From Arhodomonas sp051195215 (GTDB lineage Bacteria > Pseudomonadota > Gammaproteobacteria > Nitrococcales > Nitrococcaceae), in assembly GCF_051195215.1 (NCBI RefSeq), contig NZ_JBNAZM010000006.1, positions 62,001 through 126,000 of the forward strand: a stretch of DNA of 64,000 nt, given 5' to 3'. Of the stretch, positions 42,673 to 52,424 are shown piece by piece (position 1 is the first letter of the stretch; the number at the start of each line of letters is the position of its first letter). Below the pieces are notes generated by a model that did no database searches, was not told the DNA's origin, and saw only the letters and a list, made by a program, of their open reading frames with translations. A program made the position numbers and the translations under genes.

Positions 42673-45625
42673 GCGTCGCCCCGTGATGCGTTGGTTGATC
42701 GTCGGTTGCGTCCAGGGCGGGCAGGACCACCAGCGCCACCGTGCCCCGGCGGCGGCCGCGTCGTTCGCGCAGGCGCAGCTCGCCGCCATGCTCGCGCAGG
42801 ATGTTGTAGACCAGCGGCAGCCCGAGACCGGTGCCCTGGCCCGGTGCCTTGGTGGTGAAGAACGGTTCGAGAACCTTGTCGCGAATGCCCGCCGGGATGC
42901 CCGGGCCGTTGTCCGTTATCCGTACTTCGATCCGCCCGCGGCGCGCCTGGCAGGCGATGTGTATGTCGCCGTCCTCGCCGCAGGCGTCGACAGCGTTCGT
43001 GAGCAGGTTGACGAATACTTGCACGAGCCGTTGAAGATCGCCTTGCACGCGCAACCCGGGGGAGGCCTGCTGGTGAATGCTCACCTCGCGGGCGCGCTTG
43101 GACAGGCGGATCACGCGCAGTGCCTCCTCGAGAGCGTCGGCGATATCCACCGGCACAGGCGCCTGTTCCTCGCGGCGGCCGGCGTGGGCATAGCTCACCA
43201 GGGTCTGCACGATAGTGTTGATGCGCTGGGTCTGCGCGAGGATGTCCTCGGCATAGGCGGGCAGCTCGGCGTTCGGCACACCGGCACGCAGCTCCTGGGC
43301 CAGGCAGGCGACGCCGGTAACCGGGTTGCCGATCTCGTGCGCGACGCCAGCGGCGAGACGGCCGATGGAGGCGAGCCGCTCGCTGTGGGTGAGCTCCCGC
43401 TCCAGGCGTTGCAGCTCCGTGACGTCCTCGACCAGCAGCAGACGGTCACCGCCGGTGCCACCGCGCCCGCCACCGATGAACGCACGGTGCAGGGACAGCC
43501 ATCGGGTCTCCTCCGGCAGCTCCAATGGGCGCTTGTAGGCATGGTTCTCATCGGCGTCCAGGAACTCGGCCAGCAGGGGGCCCCAGGGGGCCGGCAGCTC
43601 CTCGACCCGGCGCCCGATCACCCGCCCTGAAGGCAGGCGGGTGAGCGCCTGCATGGCCGGATTCCATCGTACGATGCGGGCGGCTGGCGTGACGGCGGCC
43701 ACGCCCAGGGGCAGGTCCTCGAGGATCTGGCGGTGGTAGCGGCGCAAATCGTCCAGCTCCGCGGCCAGTCCGCGGAAGCGGCTGCGTGAGCGCTCCAGGC
43801 GTTCCTCGATGAGGCGGACGTTCTGCGCCAGCGCGGTGCGGGTATCGGTATCCACCCGCAGGCGCTCGTCGACGATCATGCGCGCAAGAATCGGCCCCAT
43901 CATGCCGGAGAGGTTACGCTCGATCTGCTCGCGCAGCTGTTGCAGACGGTCCGGGCGGCTCTCCTGCCAGTCGATACCCTGATCGGCCAGCGCCTTGGCC
44001 ACTTCCGCGCGCGCCGCCGCGCCGCCGGTTACCGGCGCGAGCTGCTCGACGAACTGTGCCGGGGAGTCGAGTTGCAGCGCGCCCTCGGGGATGGCAGTGC
44101 TCACGTCACGACAGGCTGCCGCCGCCTCTGCCTCTCTGGGGGTGGGGCGGGTGGCCAGGGAGACGAGCGCGAAGATCGCCGCGTTGATACTCACCGACCA
44201 GAAAGCCACGGTGGCGAAGAAATCCGCACCCTGGGTGCGGGAGACATCGAGACCGACGATGACCACCGGGCTGATGGTGGTCAGCGCCGGCAGCAGCACC
44301 GCTGCCCCCCAGATGGCACCGCCGGCCATGAGGCCGGCGACGAAGCCCGAGCGCGTCGCTCGGGACCACAACAGCACCCCGACCACGCCCGGGACGAACT
44401 GCGCCATGGCGAGAAACGAGATGAGGCCCCAGGAGACCAGGCCCTCGCTGCGCTCGAGCAGCAGAAAGAACAGGTACCCCGCGGCGATGATGGCCACGAT
44501 CAGGGTGCGCCGTGCCCAGCGCAGTGCCGCGTAGAGGTTGTGTTGCGGCGTCGGCCCTACCAGCGGCAGCAGAAGATGATTGAGCGACATCGACGACAGC
44601 GCCAGCGTGGTGACGATGATCATGGCGCTCGCCGCGGAGATGCCGCCGAGATAGGCCACCAGGGCGAGCACGGGCGAGTCGCTGAGAATTGCCATGCCGA
44701 GCACGTAGTAGTCGGGCACCGTGCCGGGGTCGAGACTGTTGCCGGCCCAGAGAATGGGCGGTACCGCCAGTGAGAGCAGCAGCAGGTAAAGCGGAAAGCC
44801 CCAGCTCGCGGTCAGCAGAGCGCGCGGCCGCAAATTCTCGGTGAAAAGCATGTGAAACTGACGCGGCAACAGGAAGGCGGCGCTGAAGGCGAGAAACAGC
44901 AGCCCACCCCAGGCCTCCCCGCGCATGGGTGCGTAGAATCGCTCCAGTTCCCGGGGGTGGGCATCGAGCCAGGTCTGGATGCCACCGATACCGTCGAAAG
45001 CCATGGAGACGGCCACCATGGCGACCAGCAGCAGCGCGATCAGCTTGATCAGCGACTCGAAGGCGATGGCGGCCACCAGTCCCACGTGCTTCTCGCGCGG
45101 GGTGACGTGCCGTGCGCCGAATATGATGGCGAAGACGCTGACCAGCACGCAGAAACCCACGGCGATGGGGCCGGGGGAGGCCTCGCCGCTCAATACCTGT
45201 GTGGATTCCGCCACCGCCCGGATCTGCAGCGCCAGGTAGGGGAGGCTGCCGGTGAGCATCAGCAGTGTCACGATGACGCCGGCGGCCTGGCTGTTGAAGC
45301 GAAAGGCGAAAATGTCCGCCAGCGAGGTGAGCTGCCAGTGGCGCGTCAGGCGCAGCAGTGGCATCAACAGCAGCGGCGTCAGCGCCATGGCGAGGGCGAC
45401 GCCGAGATAGATGGTCACGAAACCGATGCCCTGGCGGTCGGCGAATCCCACGGCACCGTAGTAGCTCCAGGTCGTTGCGTAGACCCCCAGCGACAGCACG
45501 TACACGGCCGGGTGTGCCGCCAGCCGCCGGGTCCAGCGGCCGCGCTCGGTGCCGTAGGCGATGAGAAAGAGCAGCAGCAGATAGGCGATCGCGCTGACGA
45601 ACAGCGTGCCGAGATCAAATCTCAT
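42644..45625 (-). CDS. cbrA: Sensor histidine kinase with SSS-transporter N-terminus (CbrA-like)
   Basis: 993 residues. Residues about 1-490 form a 13-helix sodium/solute-symporter domain. A linker, coiled-coil and PAS domain (about 600-720) follow. The HisKA domain has phospho-acceptor His763 in VAHEIGNP, and the HATPase domain has FVNLLTNAVDA (N box), DNGPGIP and GTGLGLPLVYN. CbrA proteins may both transport and sense histidine or related solutes. It overlaps the small upstream membrane gene by 11 bp and the response-regulator gene by 29 bp, so the three are translationally coupled. Confidence 0.87.
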
Positions 45626-45812
45626 TGCGTGCCAGGCGACGCGCGCTCGCCGCGATGGCGGCGATGATCAGGGCCCACAGCGCGAAGGGGACGTACCACG
45701 GCGGTGCCAGCGACGACCACCAGTCGCTCGCCGGCGATGCGAACACCATCAGCGTTAGCAGGAAGACGATAAGACTCGGTGCGTGCGGTCCGTAGTCCAC
45801 GTGCGATGGCAT
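45615..45812 (-). CDS. Small membrane protein preceding the kinase (CbrX-like)
   Basis: 65 residues with two hydrophobic helices (about 11-27 and 38-58). GGAGGAG lies before ATG 45812. It overlaps the kinase start by 11 bp. In Pseudomonas, cbrX is a short membrane-protein gene overlapping the start of cbrA and coupling its translation; size, topology and position match that arrangement. Sequence-level homology cannot be checked here. Confidence 0.7.
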   Translation of the reverse strand: MPSHVDYGPHAPSLIVFLLTLMVFASPASDWWSSLAPPWYVPFALWALIIAAIAASARRLARNEI

Positions 45813-45877
45813 GGGCGGTGCTCTCCTCCAACTGTTACTGAACGTAGCACATTTGGTGCTCCGGAACAGAAGTCCCT

Positions 45878-46066
45878 TACCGACTTTTCGAAAGCATTGT
45901 CAGGCCTCAGCGGCCGTGTACGCGGTTGTTCGCTTCGACAGGCCTTCGCGGTATGCCGCCACGATGGGCTTGCGATATCCCGAGTCACTCGCCCCGGTGG
46001 TCAGGGGCGCGAGGGGCGACGCGTAGCAACGTCTGGATGAGCGATGGGCAACACTGTCCATAACGG
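45878..46066 (+). repeat. Degenerate copy of the structured repeat
   Basis: The 33 bases from 45878 align with the left terminus of the family (TACCGACTTTTCGAAAGCAT then TGTCAGGCCTCAG). A later stretch (about 46005-46055, GGGGCGCGAGGGGCG, GTAGC, GGATGAGCGATGGGCAAC) resembles the module-1 loop. Stem arms no longer pair and no right terminus was found. It lies in the 346-bp gap between the CbrX-like gene and gluQ, which is otherwise featureless. Confidence 0.4.
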
Positions 46067-46158
46067 CGCCTACGCCCACCGGCAGGATGCCCCCTGTGCC
46101 TTTCCAGGGGACGGAGGACCGATGACGTCCGGGAGTGCGGTCAATGCGTTCCGGATCG

Positions 46159-47064
46159 TCAGGCCGCCGTCCGGTCTCCCTCGGGCAGCGCGCCGGGTTG
46201 CCAGTGTGCGCTTGCCCAGGCGAGCTGCTCGGCGGGAGGGGCACCGTGCAAGTGGCTCGGTGGTGCGTGGCCCAGAAAGCGCAAGGCCCGGGTGAGGTTG
46301 TCGGCGGCGTCGACGTCGCGAATGGGCTCGGCACGGGTCTGTTTGCTGAGCTTGCGCCCATTGTCGTGCATGGCCAGCGGCAGGTGCAGATGGCGAGGAC
46401 GGGGTAGGCCGAGGGCATCGCGCAGGGCCATCTGCGGGGCCGTGGCGATGAGCAGGTCGGCGCCGCGGACGATGTCGGTGACCCCGATGTCGTCATCGTC
46501 GACGACCATCGCCAGGTGGTAGGCGAACAGGCCGTCGCCGCGGCGGATGATGAAATCGCCGATCTCCGTGGCGATGTCCGCTTGTTGTGGTCCGAGTCGG
46601 CGGTCCGTGAACGTGCACGGCGTATCCGGCGACCGCAGCCGCCAGGAGCGTGCGCGCTTGCCCGGCGCCAAACCGTCGCGACAGGTGCCGGGATAGACGA
46701 TGCCCGCCGGGCCGGGGTGGCCGGTGGCCTTGAGCTCGCGACGGGTGCAGCTGCAGGGAAAGGCGAGCCCCCGTTCGATCAGCGTCTCCAGGGTCGTGGC
46801 GTAGGCGTCGTCGCGCTGTGTCTGGTAGACGATATCGCCGTCCCAGCTCAGTCCGTGGTGCTCCAGGCTGCGCAGGATGGCCGAGTCGGCCCCGGCAACC
46901 GCACGCGTGCGGTCCACGTCCTCGATGCGCAGTGCCCAGCGGCCGCCGTGGTGGCGGGCATCGAGCCAGCTTCCCACTGCCGCCACCAGCGAGCCGAAAT
47001 GGAGCGGTCCCGTCGGGCTGGGGGCGAAGCGGCCGATATAGTGAGATGACGCAGTGTGAGCCAT
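46159..47064 (-). CDS. gluQ: Glutamyl-queuosine tRNA(Asp) synthetase
   Basis: 301 residues. A truncated glutamyl-tRNA-synthetase paralogue without anticodon-binding domain. The class I HIGH-like motif appears as PSPTGPLHFGSL (15-26), the KMSKS-like motif as KLSKQ (about 245), and a zinc site CSCTRREL (about 103) is present. It attaches glutamate to the queuosine at position 34 of tRNA-Asp. Length is standard. It stands alone here, with repeat element 4 on its promoter side. Confidence 0.93.
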   Translation of the reverse strand: MAHTASSHYIGRFAPSPTGPLHFGSLVAAVGSWLDARHHGGRWALRIEDVDRTRAVAGADSAILRSLEHHGLSWDGDIVYQTQRDDAYATTLETLIERGLAFPCSCTRRELKATGHPGPAGIVYPGTCRDGLAPGKRARSWRLRSPDTPCTFTDRRLGPQQADIATEIGDFIIRRGDGLFAYHLAMVVDDDDIGVTDIVRGADLLIATAPQMALRDALGLPRPRHLHLPLAMHDNGRKLSKQTRAEPIRDVDAADNLTRALRFLGHAPPSHLHGAPPAEQLAWASAHWQPGALPEGDRTAA

Positions 47065-47110
47065 GGCGAGCGTGTGTCGTTCCCCCGGGATATCGACGAG
47101 CGCGAACCTG

Positions 47111-47308
47111 TACGAATCGTCTCAGAGGTATTGTCATGCGTCAGCCGGTCTGTGCGCCGATGGGACAACGCGCGAGGCGCGCCGTGTGGCCGGGCTACAT
47201 AAGCGGCGAGCAACGCGGGACCATCGGCGCACAGACCGGCCCGAAGGGAGTGCCACAGTGGCCCGGTGGCGTTCATGACACATGACAATAGCTCCGAGCA
47301 GATTAGTA
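47111..47308 (+). repeat. Structured repeat, internally deleted copy 4
   Basis: 198 bp. The left terminus (TACGAATCGTCTCAGAGG) and the module-1 stem-loop are intact and in the usual orientation. Module 2 is cut down to its first arm (AGTGCCACAGTGGCCCGGTGGCG), and the right terminus has several substitutions (GACAATAGCTCCGAGCAGATTAGTA). It lies between gluQ and the betaine-binding-protein gene. Confidence 0.85.
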
Positions 47309-47375
47309 CGCTAAACCGCCGGTGGCGAAACTTCCAAGCGGTCTCGGGCGGGTCGTCGTGCAGGCGGGGCGTGCT

Positions 47376-47403
47376 GCGGCGGAGCACACGGGCGCTCCGC
47401 CGC
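47376..47403 (-). terminator. Hairpin terminator after the betaine-binding-protein gene
   Basis: A 10-bp perfect stem (47376-47385 with 47394-47403) with an 8-nt loop lies 16 bp past the stop codon on the minus strand. It lacks a clear T tract. Confidence 0.6.
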
Positions 47404-47418
47404 GGGATGGGGCTCGGG

Positions 47419-48345
47419 CTACGGCAGCCAGCCGTTGACCATGTCCGGGTGCGTTTCCACCCAGCGCTGCGCCGTTTCGAAGGGGTAAGCCCCTTTCATG
47501 CGGCTCCAGATCAGCAGCTGCCCCATCTGTTCGGGGGTCCAGCGGAAGCTGTCCAGGAAAGCGTAGACGTCGGCGGGCACGTCCTTGTCCAGGCCCTCAC
47601 GCACCATGGTGTGAATGGTCTCGCCGGTGCTGAACACGCCCTTGGGGTCATCGAGGTACTTCAGCCGCCAGCGGGCGAACTTCCAGTGGGGCTCCCAGCC
47701 GGTGACCACGATCCAGCGGTGCTGGGCGATGGCCTGTGCCAGGGCTTCGGTCATGGATTCCTCGCTGCCGGAGACGAGCGTGTAGTTGGTCAGCCCGTAT
47801 TCGCGAATCGCCGCCCGTGCCTGCTTCATGATGCCGGCAGCCGGATCGATGCCGATGATCTGCCCTTTGAAACGGTCGGCGTACTGGCTGAGATCCGCGA
47901 TGGACTCCGCCTTGATATACGGTTCGGTTTCCTGGGCGGACTCGGCGGTCTGGCGCTGCGTGGAGATGTCCGGCACCACCAGCCCGGTACGCACCCCTTC
48001 CATGTTCGGCCCCAGGTCCACCATGGTTTCCCCGAACTGGTCGAGGTAGTGGCCGTGGGTGCTCGGCAGCCAGGCGGAGAGCATGACGTCCGCCTTGCCC
48101 TCGGAGACCGAGCGCCACATGTCGTCGGCGGTCATGGCGATGAGCTCTACGGGCTGGTCGAGGTGTTGCTGCAGTACCACCTTGGCCACGTTGGCCGACG
48201 CGGTGGAGGACGACCAGCTCACGTAGGCGATGCGCAGTGGTTCGGCGGCCGCGTTCGTGCCGGTCGTGGCAAGCACGAGCAGGCTGGTTGCAACCGCCAT
48301 GGTGAGCCGTTGGAGGCGACGGGTGACGGTGATTGGCGCACTCAT
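47419..48345 (-). CDS. Glycine-betaine-type substrate-binding protein (OpuAC/ProX-like)
   Basis: 308 residues. The signal peptide covers about 1-34 (cleavage near NAAAEP). The mature protein is a type II periplasmic binding protein of the glycine betaine/proline family. Characteristic segments are LRIAYVSWSSSTASANVAK, DVMLSAWLPSTHG and IVVTGWEPHWKFARW; the tryptophans form the usual aromatic box for a quaternary ammonium. No ABC permease or ATPase gene is present; instead its start codon overlaps the stop of a BCCT transporter gene by 4 bp. It may feed the BCCT carrier, act as a sensor, or serve an ABC system encoded elsewhere. Confidence 0.88.
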   Translation of the reverse strand: MSAPITVTRRLQRLTMAVATSLLVLATTGTNAAAEPLRIAYVSWSSSTASANVAKVVLQQHLDQPVELIAMTADDMWRSVSEGKADVMLSAWLPSTHGHYLDQFGETMVDLGPNMEGVRTGLVVPDISTQRQTAESAQETEPYIKAESIADLSQYADRFKGQIIGIDPAAGIMKQARAAIREYGLTNYTLVSGSEESMTEALAQAIAQHRWIVVTGWEPHWKFARWRLKYLDDPKGVFSTGETIHTMVREGLDKDVPADVYAFLDSFRWTPEQMGQLLIWSRMKGAYPFETAQRWVETHPDMVNGWLP

Positions 48346-49967
48346 TGCTGCGGCCCTCCCTCGCTGCTCGGGTTATCGCTGTCGCCGGGGTTGTCGGTGG
48401 CCGGGGCGGAACGTTCCGCAGCCGGGCGCAGATCCAGGTGCTCGTGGGCGACGTAGCCCTGGAGTCCCTTGACCAGGCTGTAGCAGAGGAACAGTAGCAG
48501 CAGGCAGAAAGGCAAGCCCGTGGTGATAGCCGCCGTCTGCAGTGCCACCAGGCCGCCGCCCCAGAGCAGGGCCGCCGCCACCACGCCCTCGGTGACCGCC
48601 CAGAAAATGCGCTGCACCACCGGTGGGTCCTCGACCCCGCCGGCGGTGATGATATCGATCACCAGAGATCCGGAGTCCGAGGAGGTCACGAAGAACGTGA
48701 TCACCACCAGGGTGGCGAGCAACGAGGTAATGGTCGAGAAGGGGAACTGCTCGAGGAAGAAGTACAGCGATTGCGGCAGATTCTCCTGCACCGCCTTGCC
48801 GATGCCACCGGCACCGAAGACCTCGATCTGCAGCGCGCCGTCACCGAAGACGCTCAGCCACAGGAACGTTACCACGGTGGGCACCAGCAGCACGGCGATG
48901 ATGAACTGCCGGATGGTGCGGCCCCGCGAGACGCGCGCGATGAACATGCCCACGAAGGGCGACCACGCGATCCACCAGCCCCAGTAGAACACCGTCCAGC
49001 CGTTCTGCCAGTCGCCGCCGGTATAGGTTTCGTTCCAGAACGAGAGGAAGAAGAAGTCGTCCAGGTAATTGCCCACGTTCTCCACGAAGCCGTTCAACAT
49101 GAACAGCGTCGGCCCGCCGATGAACACGAACAGCAACAGCAGCCCGGCGACGATGATGTTGAAGTTCGACAATCGCTTGATGCCGCCGCTGACCCCGAGC
49201 ACCACCGAGACCGTGGCCATGGCGGTGATGATGGCGATGAGCACGGTTTGCACGGCCGGGTTCTGCGGTAGCTCGAACAGGTGATTGAGCCCGGCATTGA
49301 CCTGGCTGACCCCGAGGCCGAGGGAGGTCGCCACGCCGAACAGCGTCGCCACGGTGGCCAGTATGTCGATCAGGTTGCCCCAGAAGCCGTGGATCTTCTC
49401 GCCGAGAACCGGGTAGAACAGGGCGCGGATGGAAAGAGGGGCGCCGCGGTTATAGGCGAAGAACGCCAGGGCCAGGCCCATCAGCGTGTATACCGCCCAC
49501 GGGTGCAGCCCCCAGTGCAGGAAGGTGGTGCGCATGGCGTCCTGGGCGGCCTGCGCGCTGCCGGGCTCGGCGCCGTGCGGCGGTGCCACGAGGTGATACA
49601 TGGGCTCGGCGACGCCGTAGAACAGGAGTCCGATGCCCATGCCGGCGCTGAAGAGCATGGCGAACCAGGCGCCGATGGAAAACTCCGGCGTGGCGTCGTC
49701 GCCGCCGAGGCGTATTCGTCCCCACCGCGTGAACGCCAGGAAGATCACGAAGAACAGGAAGATGTTCATCGACAGCACGTACAGCCAGCCGGTGACGTTG
49801 GCGATCCACGCCTGGATCGCGCCGAAAGCACCCTGCATGGCGTCGAGGAAGACGAAGCTTGCGACGACGAACAGCAAAATGAGCCCGCCACCGATGAAGA
49901 ATACGATGGGATTTAGATTTATGAACTCGGAGCCGTCCTTGCCCTTGATGATCAGGTTCTGCTGCAT
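48342..49967 (-). CDS. BCCT-family betaine/choline transporter
   Basis: 541 residues from ATG 49967 (GGGAGGGAG upstream); a longer frame reaches 50222 without support. Twelve transmembrane helices are present. The glycine-rich MGIGLLFYGVAEP lies at about 120-132, and the tryptophan signature GWWIAWSPFVGMFIARVS at about 350-367. Na+- or H+-coupled uptake of betaine, choline or carnitine for osmoprotection is expected. The hydrophilic C-terminal tail (about 500-541) may be an osmosensing domain. It is translationally coupled to the downstream betaine-binding protein. Confidence 0.9.
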   Translation of the reverse strand: MQQNLIIKGKDGSEFINLNPIVFFIGGGLILLFVVASFVFLDAMQGAFGAIQAWIANVTGWLYVLSMNIFLFFVIFLAFTRWGRIRLGGDDATPEFSIGAWFAMLFSAGMGIGLLFYGVAEPMYHLVAPPHGAEPGSAQAAQDAMRTTFLHWGLHPWAVYTLMGLALAFFAYNRGAPLSIRALFYPVLGEKIHGFWGNLIDILATVATLFGVATSLGLGVSQVNAGLNHLFELPQNPAVQTVLIAIITAMATVSVVLGVSGGIKRLSNFNIIVAGLLLLFVFIGGPTLFMLNGFVENVGNYLDDFFFLSFWNETYTGGDWQNGWTVFYWGWWIAWSPFVGMFIARVSRGRTIRQFIIAVLLVPTVVTFLWLSVFGDGALQIEVFGAGGIGKAVQENLPQSLYFFLEQFPFSTITSLLATLVVITFFVTSSDSGSLVIDIITAGGVEDPPVVQRIFWAVTEGVVAAALLWGGGLVALQTAAITTGLPFCLLLLFLCYSLVKGLQGYVAHEHLDLRPAAERSAPATDNPGDSDNPSSEGGPQQ

Positions 49968-50320
49968 GGCTCCCTCCCCCTCATGACGGTGATGGTATTC
50001 ATTGTTGGCCCGATGGGCGTCGGGGTGTTCGGCGCAGGTTTCGATCGCGAGGACACGAAGTCCGGACGACGGAAAGGCAGCAAGGGCAGGGGCCGGAGGA
50101 CTCCATGACCCTGCCTCACCGAGGACCGATGCGTTTCCCCGGACCAGAACGCCATGGCTTTGTCTTCGTTGCACTGCGAACGTCTGCAGGAGTATAGAAA
50201 ACGTGGCGCGAACCGGCGACAAGGACGGTGCACGGCATGGCGAACTGCCCCGTGCGACCGGGGTCCACAGGGTAATGACCGTTTACGCCGGACGTTACAG
50301 CGGGGCCGTGCGAGGTTCCC
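49968..50320. other. Divergent intergenic region upstream of the BCCT gene
   Basis: 353 bp between the BCCT gene (minus) and a lipoprotein gene (plus). A TATACT at 50191-50196 on the minus strand could be a -10 element for BCCT, but no matching -35 was found. No gene is supported. Confidence 0.4.
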
Positions 50321-50899
50321 ATGGCGATGACCCATTCCCGGCACGCGTTGTATGTGACAGCGCGTGTGTTGTTGCTCGTCGTGTCCACCTTCGGTTCGGT
50401 CCACCTGCTGGGCTGTGCGGGCAGCGATGAGTCCATGCCGTGGGGCGAGGCCCCGTACGCTCAGGAGCATCCGGTGTATCTGCGCGAGGTGGCGCGCTAT
50501 CAGCGTGAGCTCGAGGCACTCCGCCAGGCGCTCGATGCCCTGGAGCGCAACCGCGCCCTCTACATGGCGCGCGGTGACGAGAACCGCTGGACGCTCCACG
50601 GGTTACGGCGATTGCCCGGGTGGGATGCGGCTCTCGCCCGGCGGCGCGACGCCGCTCGCGAAGCCTACGAAGCGGCATGGGCGCGTTGGGCCACCCAGCG
50701 GATGGTGACGCTGCCGCTCGATCTCAGCCGCCCTGCGCCGACCCCGCGAGCGGCCCGTCGTCACCTGTGGCACTACAATCTCGAACGGCTCCGACGCTGG
50801 GCAGCGTACTTGCGTGCCGAACTGCTATACCGGGATATGGAGCTCGCAGTGATACGCGCGGACTACGGCCGATATGACCCCATCGGACAACGGCGGTGA
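50321..50899 (+). CDS. Hypothetical lipoprotein
   Basis: 192 residues. The N-terminal hydrophobic segment ends in a lipobox-like HLLGC (Cys about 32), so outer or inner membrane lipidation is expected. The mature part is highly charged and helical (Arg- and Glu-rich, YLREVARYQRELEALRQAL), probably coiled-coil. No family is recognised. ATG 50327 is an alternative start. Its end overlaps the following small membrane-protein gene by 26 bp. Confidence 0.6.
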   Translation: MAMTHSRHALYVTARVLLLVVSTFGSVHLLGCAGSDESMPWGEAPYAQEHPVYLREVARYQRELEALRQALDALERNRALYMARGDENRWTLHGLRRLPGWDAALARRRDAAREAYEAAWARWATQRMVTLPLDLSRPAPTPRAARRHLWHYNLERLRRWAAYLRAELLYRDMELAVIRADYGRYDPIGQRR

Positions 50900-51098
50900 G
50901 CGTCCGCGGCGATCCCGCGCCAGCGACCCGTCGGCGAACACGCCCAGTCGTTTCGATGAGCTGCTCGGCAAGGCGGTGATCATTGGCTGCCTGCTGCTCT
51001 TCGCCCAGGTGGTCTGGGTGGGGATCCAGGGGGCGATCGACAGCCAGAAGGACCGTCCGAATGCCGCTCCCGAGAGCTCCGTGAGCGCCGATGAGTGA
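50874..51098 (+). CDS. Small single-helix membrane protein
   Basis: 74 residues: a basic N-terminus (about 1-32), one transmembrane helix (about 33-53, KAVIIGCLLLFAQVVWVGIQ) and an acidic Ser-rich tail. No family is recognised. It overlaps the lipoprotein gene upstream and lies about 90 bp before the aminotransferase gene, so all three may be cotranscribed. Confidence 0.55.
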   Translation: MTPSDNGGERPRRSRASDPSANTPSRFDELLGKAVIIGCLLLFAQVVWVGIQGAIDSQKDRPNAAPESSVSADE

Positions 51099-51187
51099 TC
51101 GTGACGGCGAACCGGCTGCTTCGGCGTCGTGTTCGCGCTAAGGTGGGACGTTGTCAGCATTCGCAGCGCAGTGTGAGCCAGCGACCC

Positions 51188-52348
51188 ATGCCTTTCCGAC
51201 TTGCCGACCGGGTGAACCGGATCCGTCCTTTTCACGTCATGGAGCTGTTGCGCCGGGCCCACGAGCTCGAGGCCGCCGGTGGTGACGTGGTGCACATGGA
51301 AATCGGCGAGCCCGATTTCCCTACCGCCAAGCCCGTGGTCGAGGCGGGCCGTCAGGCACTGACCGCGGGACGGACGCACTACCTGCCGGCGGCCGGACTG
51401 CCGGCCCTGCGTGAGGCCATTGCCCGGCACTACGCCGACGATTACGGCGCGCACGTGCCGCCGGAGCGCATCTTCGTCACCCCGGGCGCGAGCGGGGCCC
51501 TGACCCTGGCCATGGCCCTCGTCGCCGGGCCCGGGGAGTCCGTATTGCTGCCGGACCCGGGGTATCCGTGCAACCGCAACTTCGTGGAGCTGGTCAACGC
51601 CGTGCCGCGGTTGGTTGCCGTGGGGCCGGAGGACGATTTCCAGTTGACTCCGGAGGCTGCCGAAGCCGCGATGGATGAGTCCACCGCGGGCATGCTCGTG
51701 GGTTCGCCGTCCAATCCCACCGGTACGGTGGCCAGCGCCGGGGCCTTGTCGGGAATGGCGGAGCTGGCGGACCGGCACGGTCTGGCGCTGATGGTGGACG
51801 AGATTTACCACGGTCTCTACTACGGCGACCGGCCGGCGAGCGCGAGCGTGCACGCGCCGCAATCGCTGATCGTGAACAGCTTCTCCAAGTACTTCGGCAT
51901 GACCGGCTGGCGGCTCGGCTGGCTGGTGGTGCCGCCGGGCCTGGAGGGGGCGGCGGAGAAGCTCATTCAGAATCTCTACATCAACGCGTCGACGCCGGCA
52001 CAATACGCCGCGCTCGCCTGCTTCACACCGCAAGCACGGGAGGTGTTCGCGGACAGGCGCGAGGCATTTCGCCAGCGCCGTGACTTCCTGTTGCCGGCGC
52101 TGCGCGAGATCGGATTCCGCATCCCGGGAGAACCGGCGGGCGCGTTCTACCTCTATGCGGATGTGAGTGCGCTCGCCGACGATAGCGAGGCGCTCGCGCG
52201 GGCGTTGCTGGAGGAGTGTGCGGTGGCCGCGACCCCCGGGCTGGACTTCGAGCAGAGTGCCCCCGAGCGCCATCTGCGCTTCGCCTATACGACGTCCCTG
52301 GAGCGGCTGGAGACCGGCGTCGAGCGTATCGCGCAGTATCTGCGGTAG
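51188..52348 (+). CDS. PLP-dependent class I/II aminotransferase
   Basis: 386 residues from ATG 51188. A fold-type I aminotransferase. The N-terminal EIGEPDFPTAKPV segment lies at about 38-50, PSNPTGTV at about 177-184, DEIYHGLYY at about 205, and the pyridoxal-phosphate lysine sits in NSFSKYFGMTGWRLGW (about 236-251). This resembles the aspartate/alanine-type group, but the exact substrate pair is not determinable. It is cytosolic, possibly in one transcript with the two small genes upstream. Confidence 0.88.
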   Translation: MPFRLADRVNRIRPFHVMELLRRAHELEAAGGDVVHMEIGEPDFPTAKPVVEAGRQALTAGRTHYLPAAGLPALREAIARHYADDYGAHVPPERIFVTPGASGALTLAMALVAGPGESVLLPDPGYPCNRNFVELVNAVPRLVAVGPEDDFQLTPEAAEAAMDESTAGMLVGSPSNPTGTVASAGALSGMAELADRHGLALMVDEIYHGLYYGDRPASASVHAPQSLIVNSFSKYFGMTGWRLGWLVVPPGLEGAAEKLIQNLYINASTPAQYAALACFTPQAREVFADRREAFRQRRDFLLPALREIGFRIPGEPAGAFYLYADVSALADDSEALARALLEECAVAATPGLDFEQSAPERHLRFAYTTSLERLETGVERIAQYLR

Positions 52349-52424
52349 GGGAACGTTGAACACGATGCTGTGAGTCTGTTTCCGCGCCCGTGCCCGCGCC
52401 AGTCGGCGGCCACCGTCGGGGTAA

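Noticed and set aside
45900..46496. Minus-strand frame overlapping the end of gluQ
   Set aside because: It is a shadow frame with Ser/Thr/Pro-rich content; gluQ has complete family motifs in another frame.
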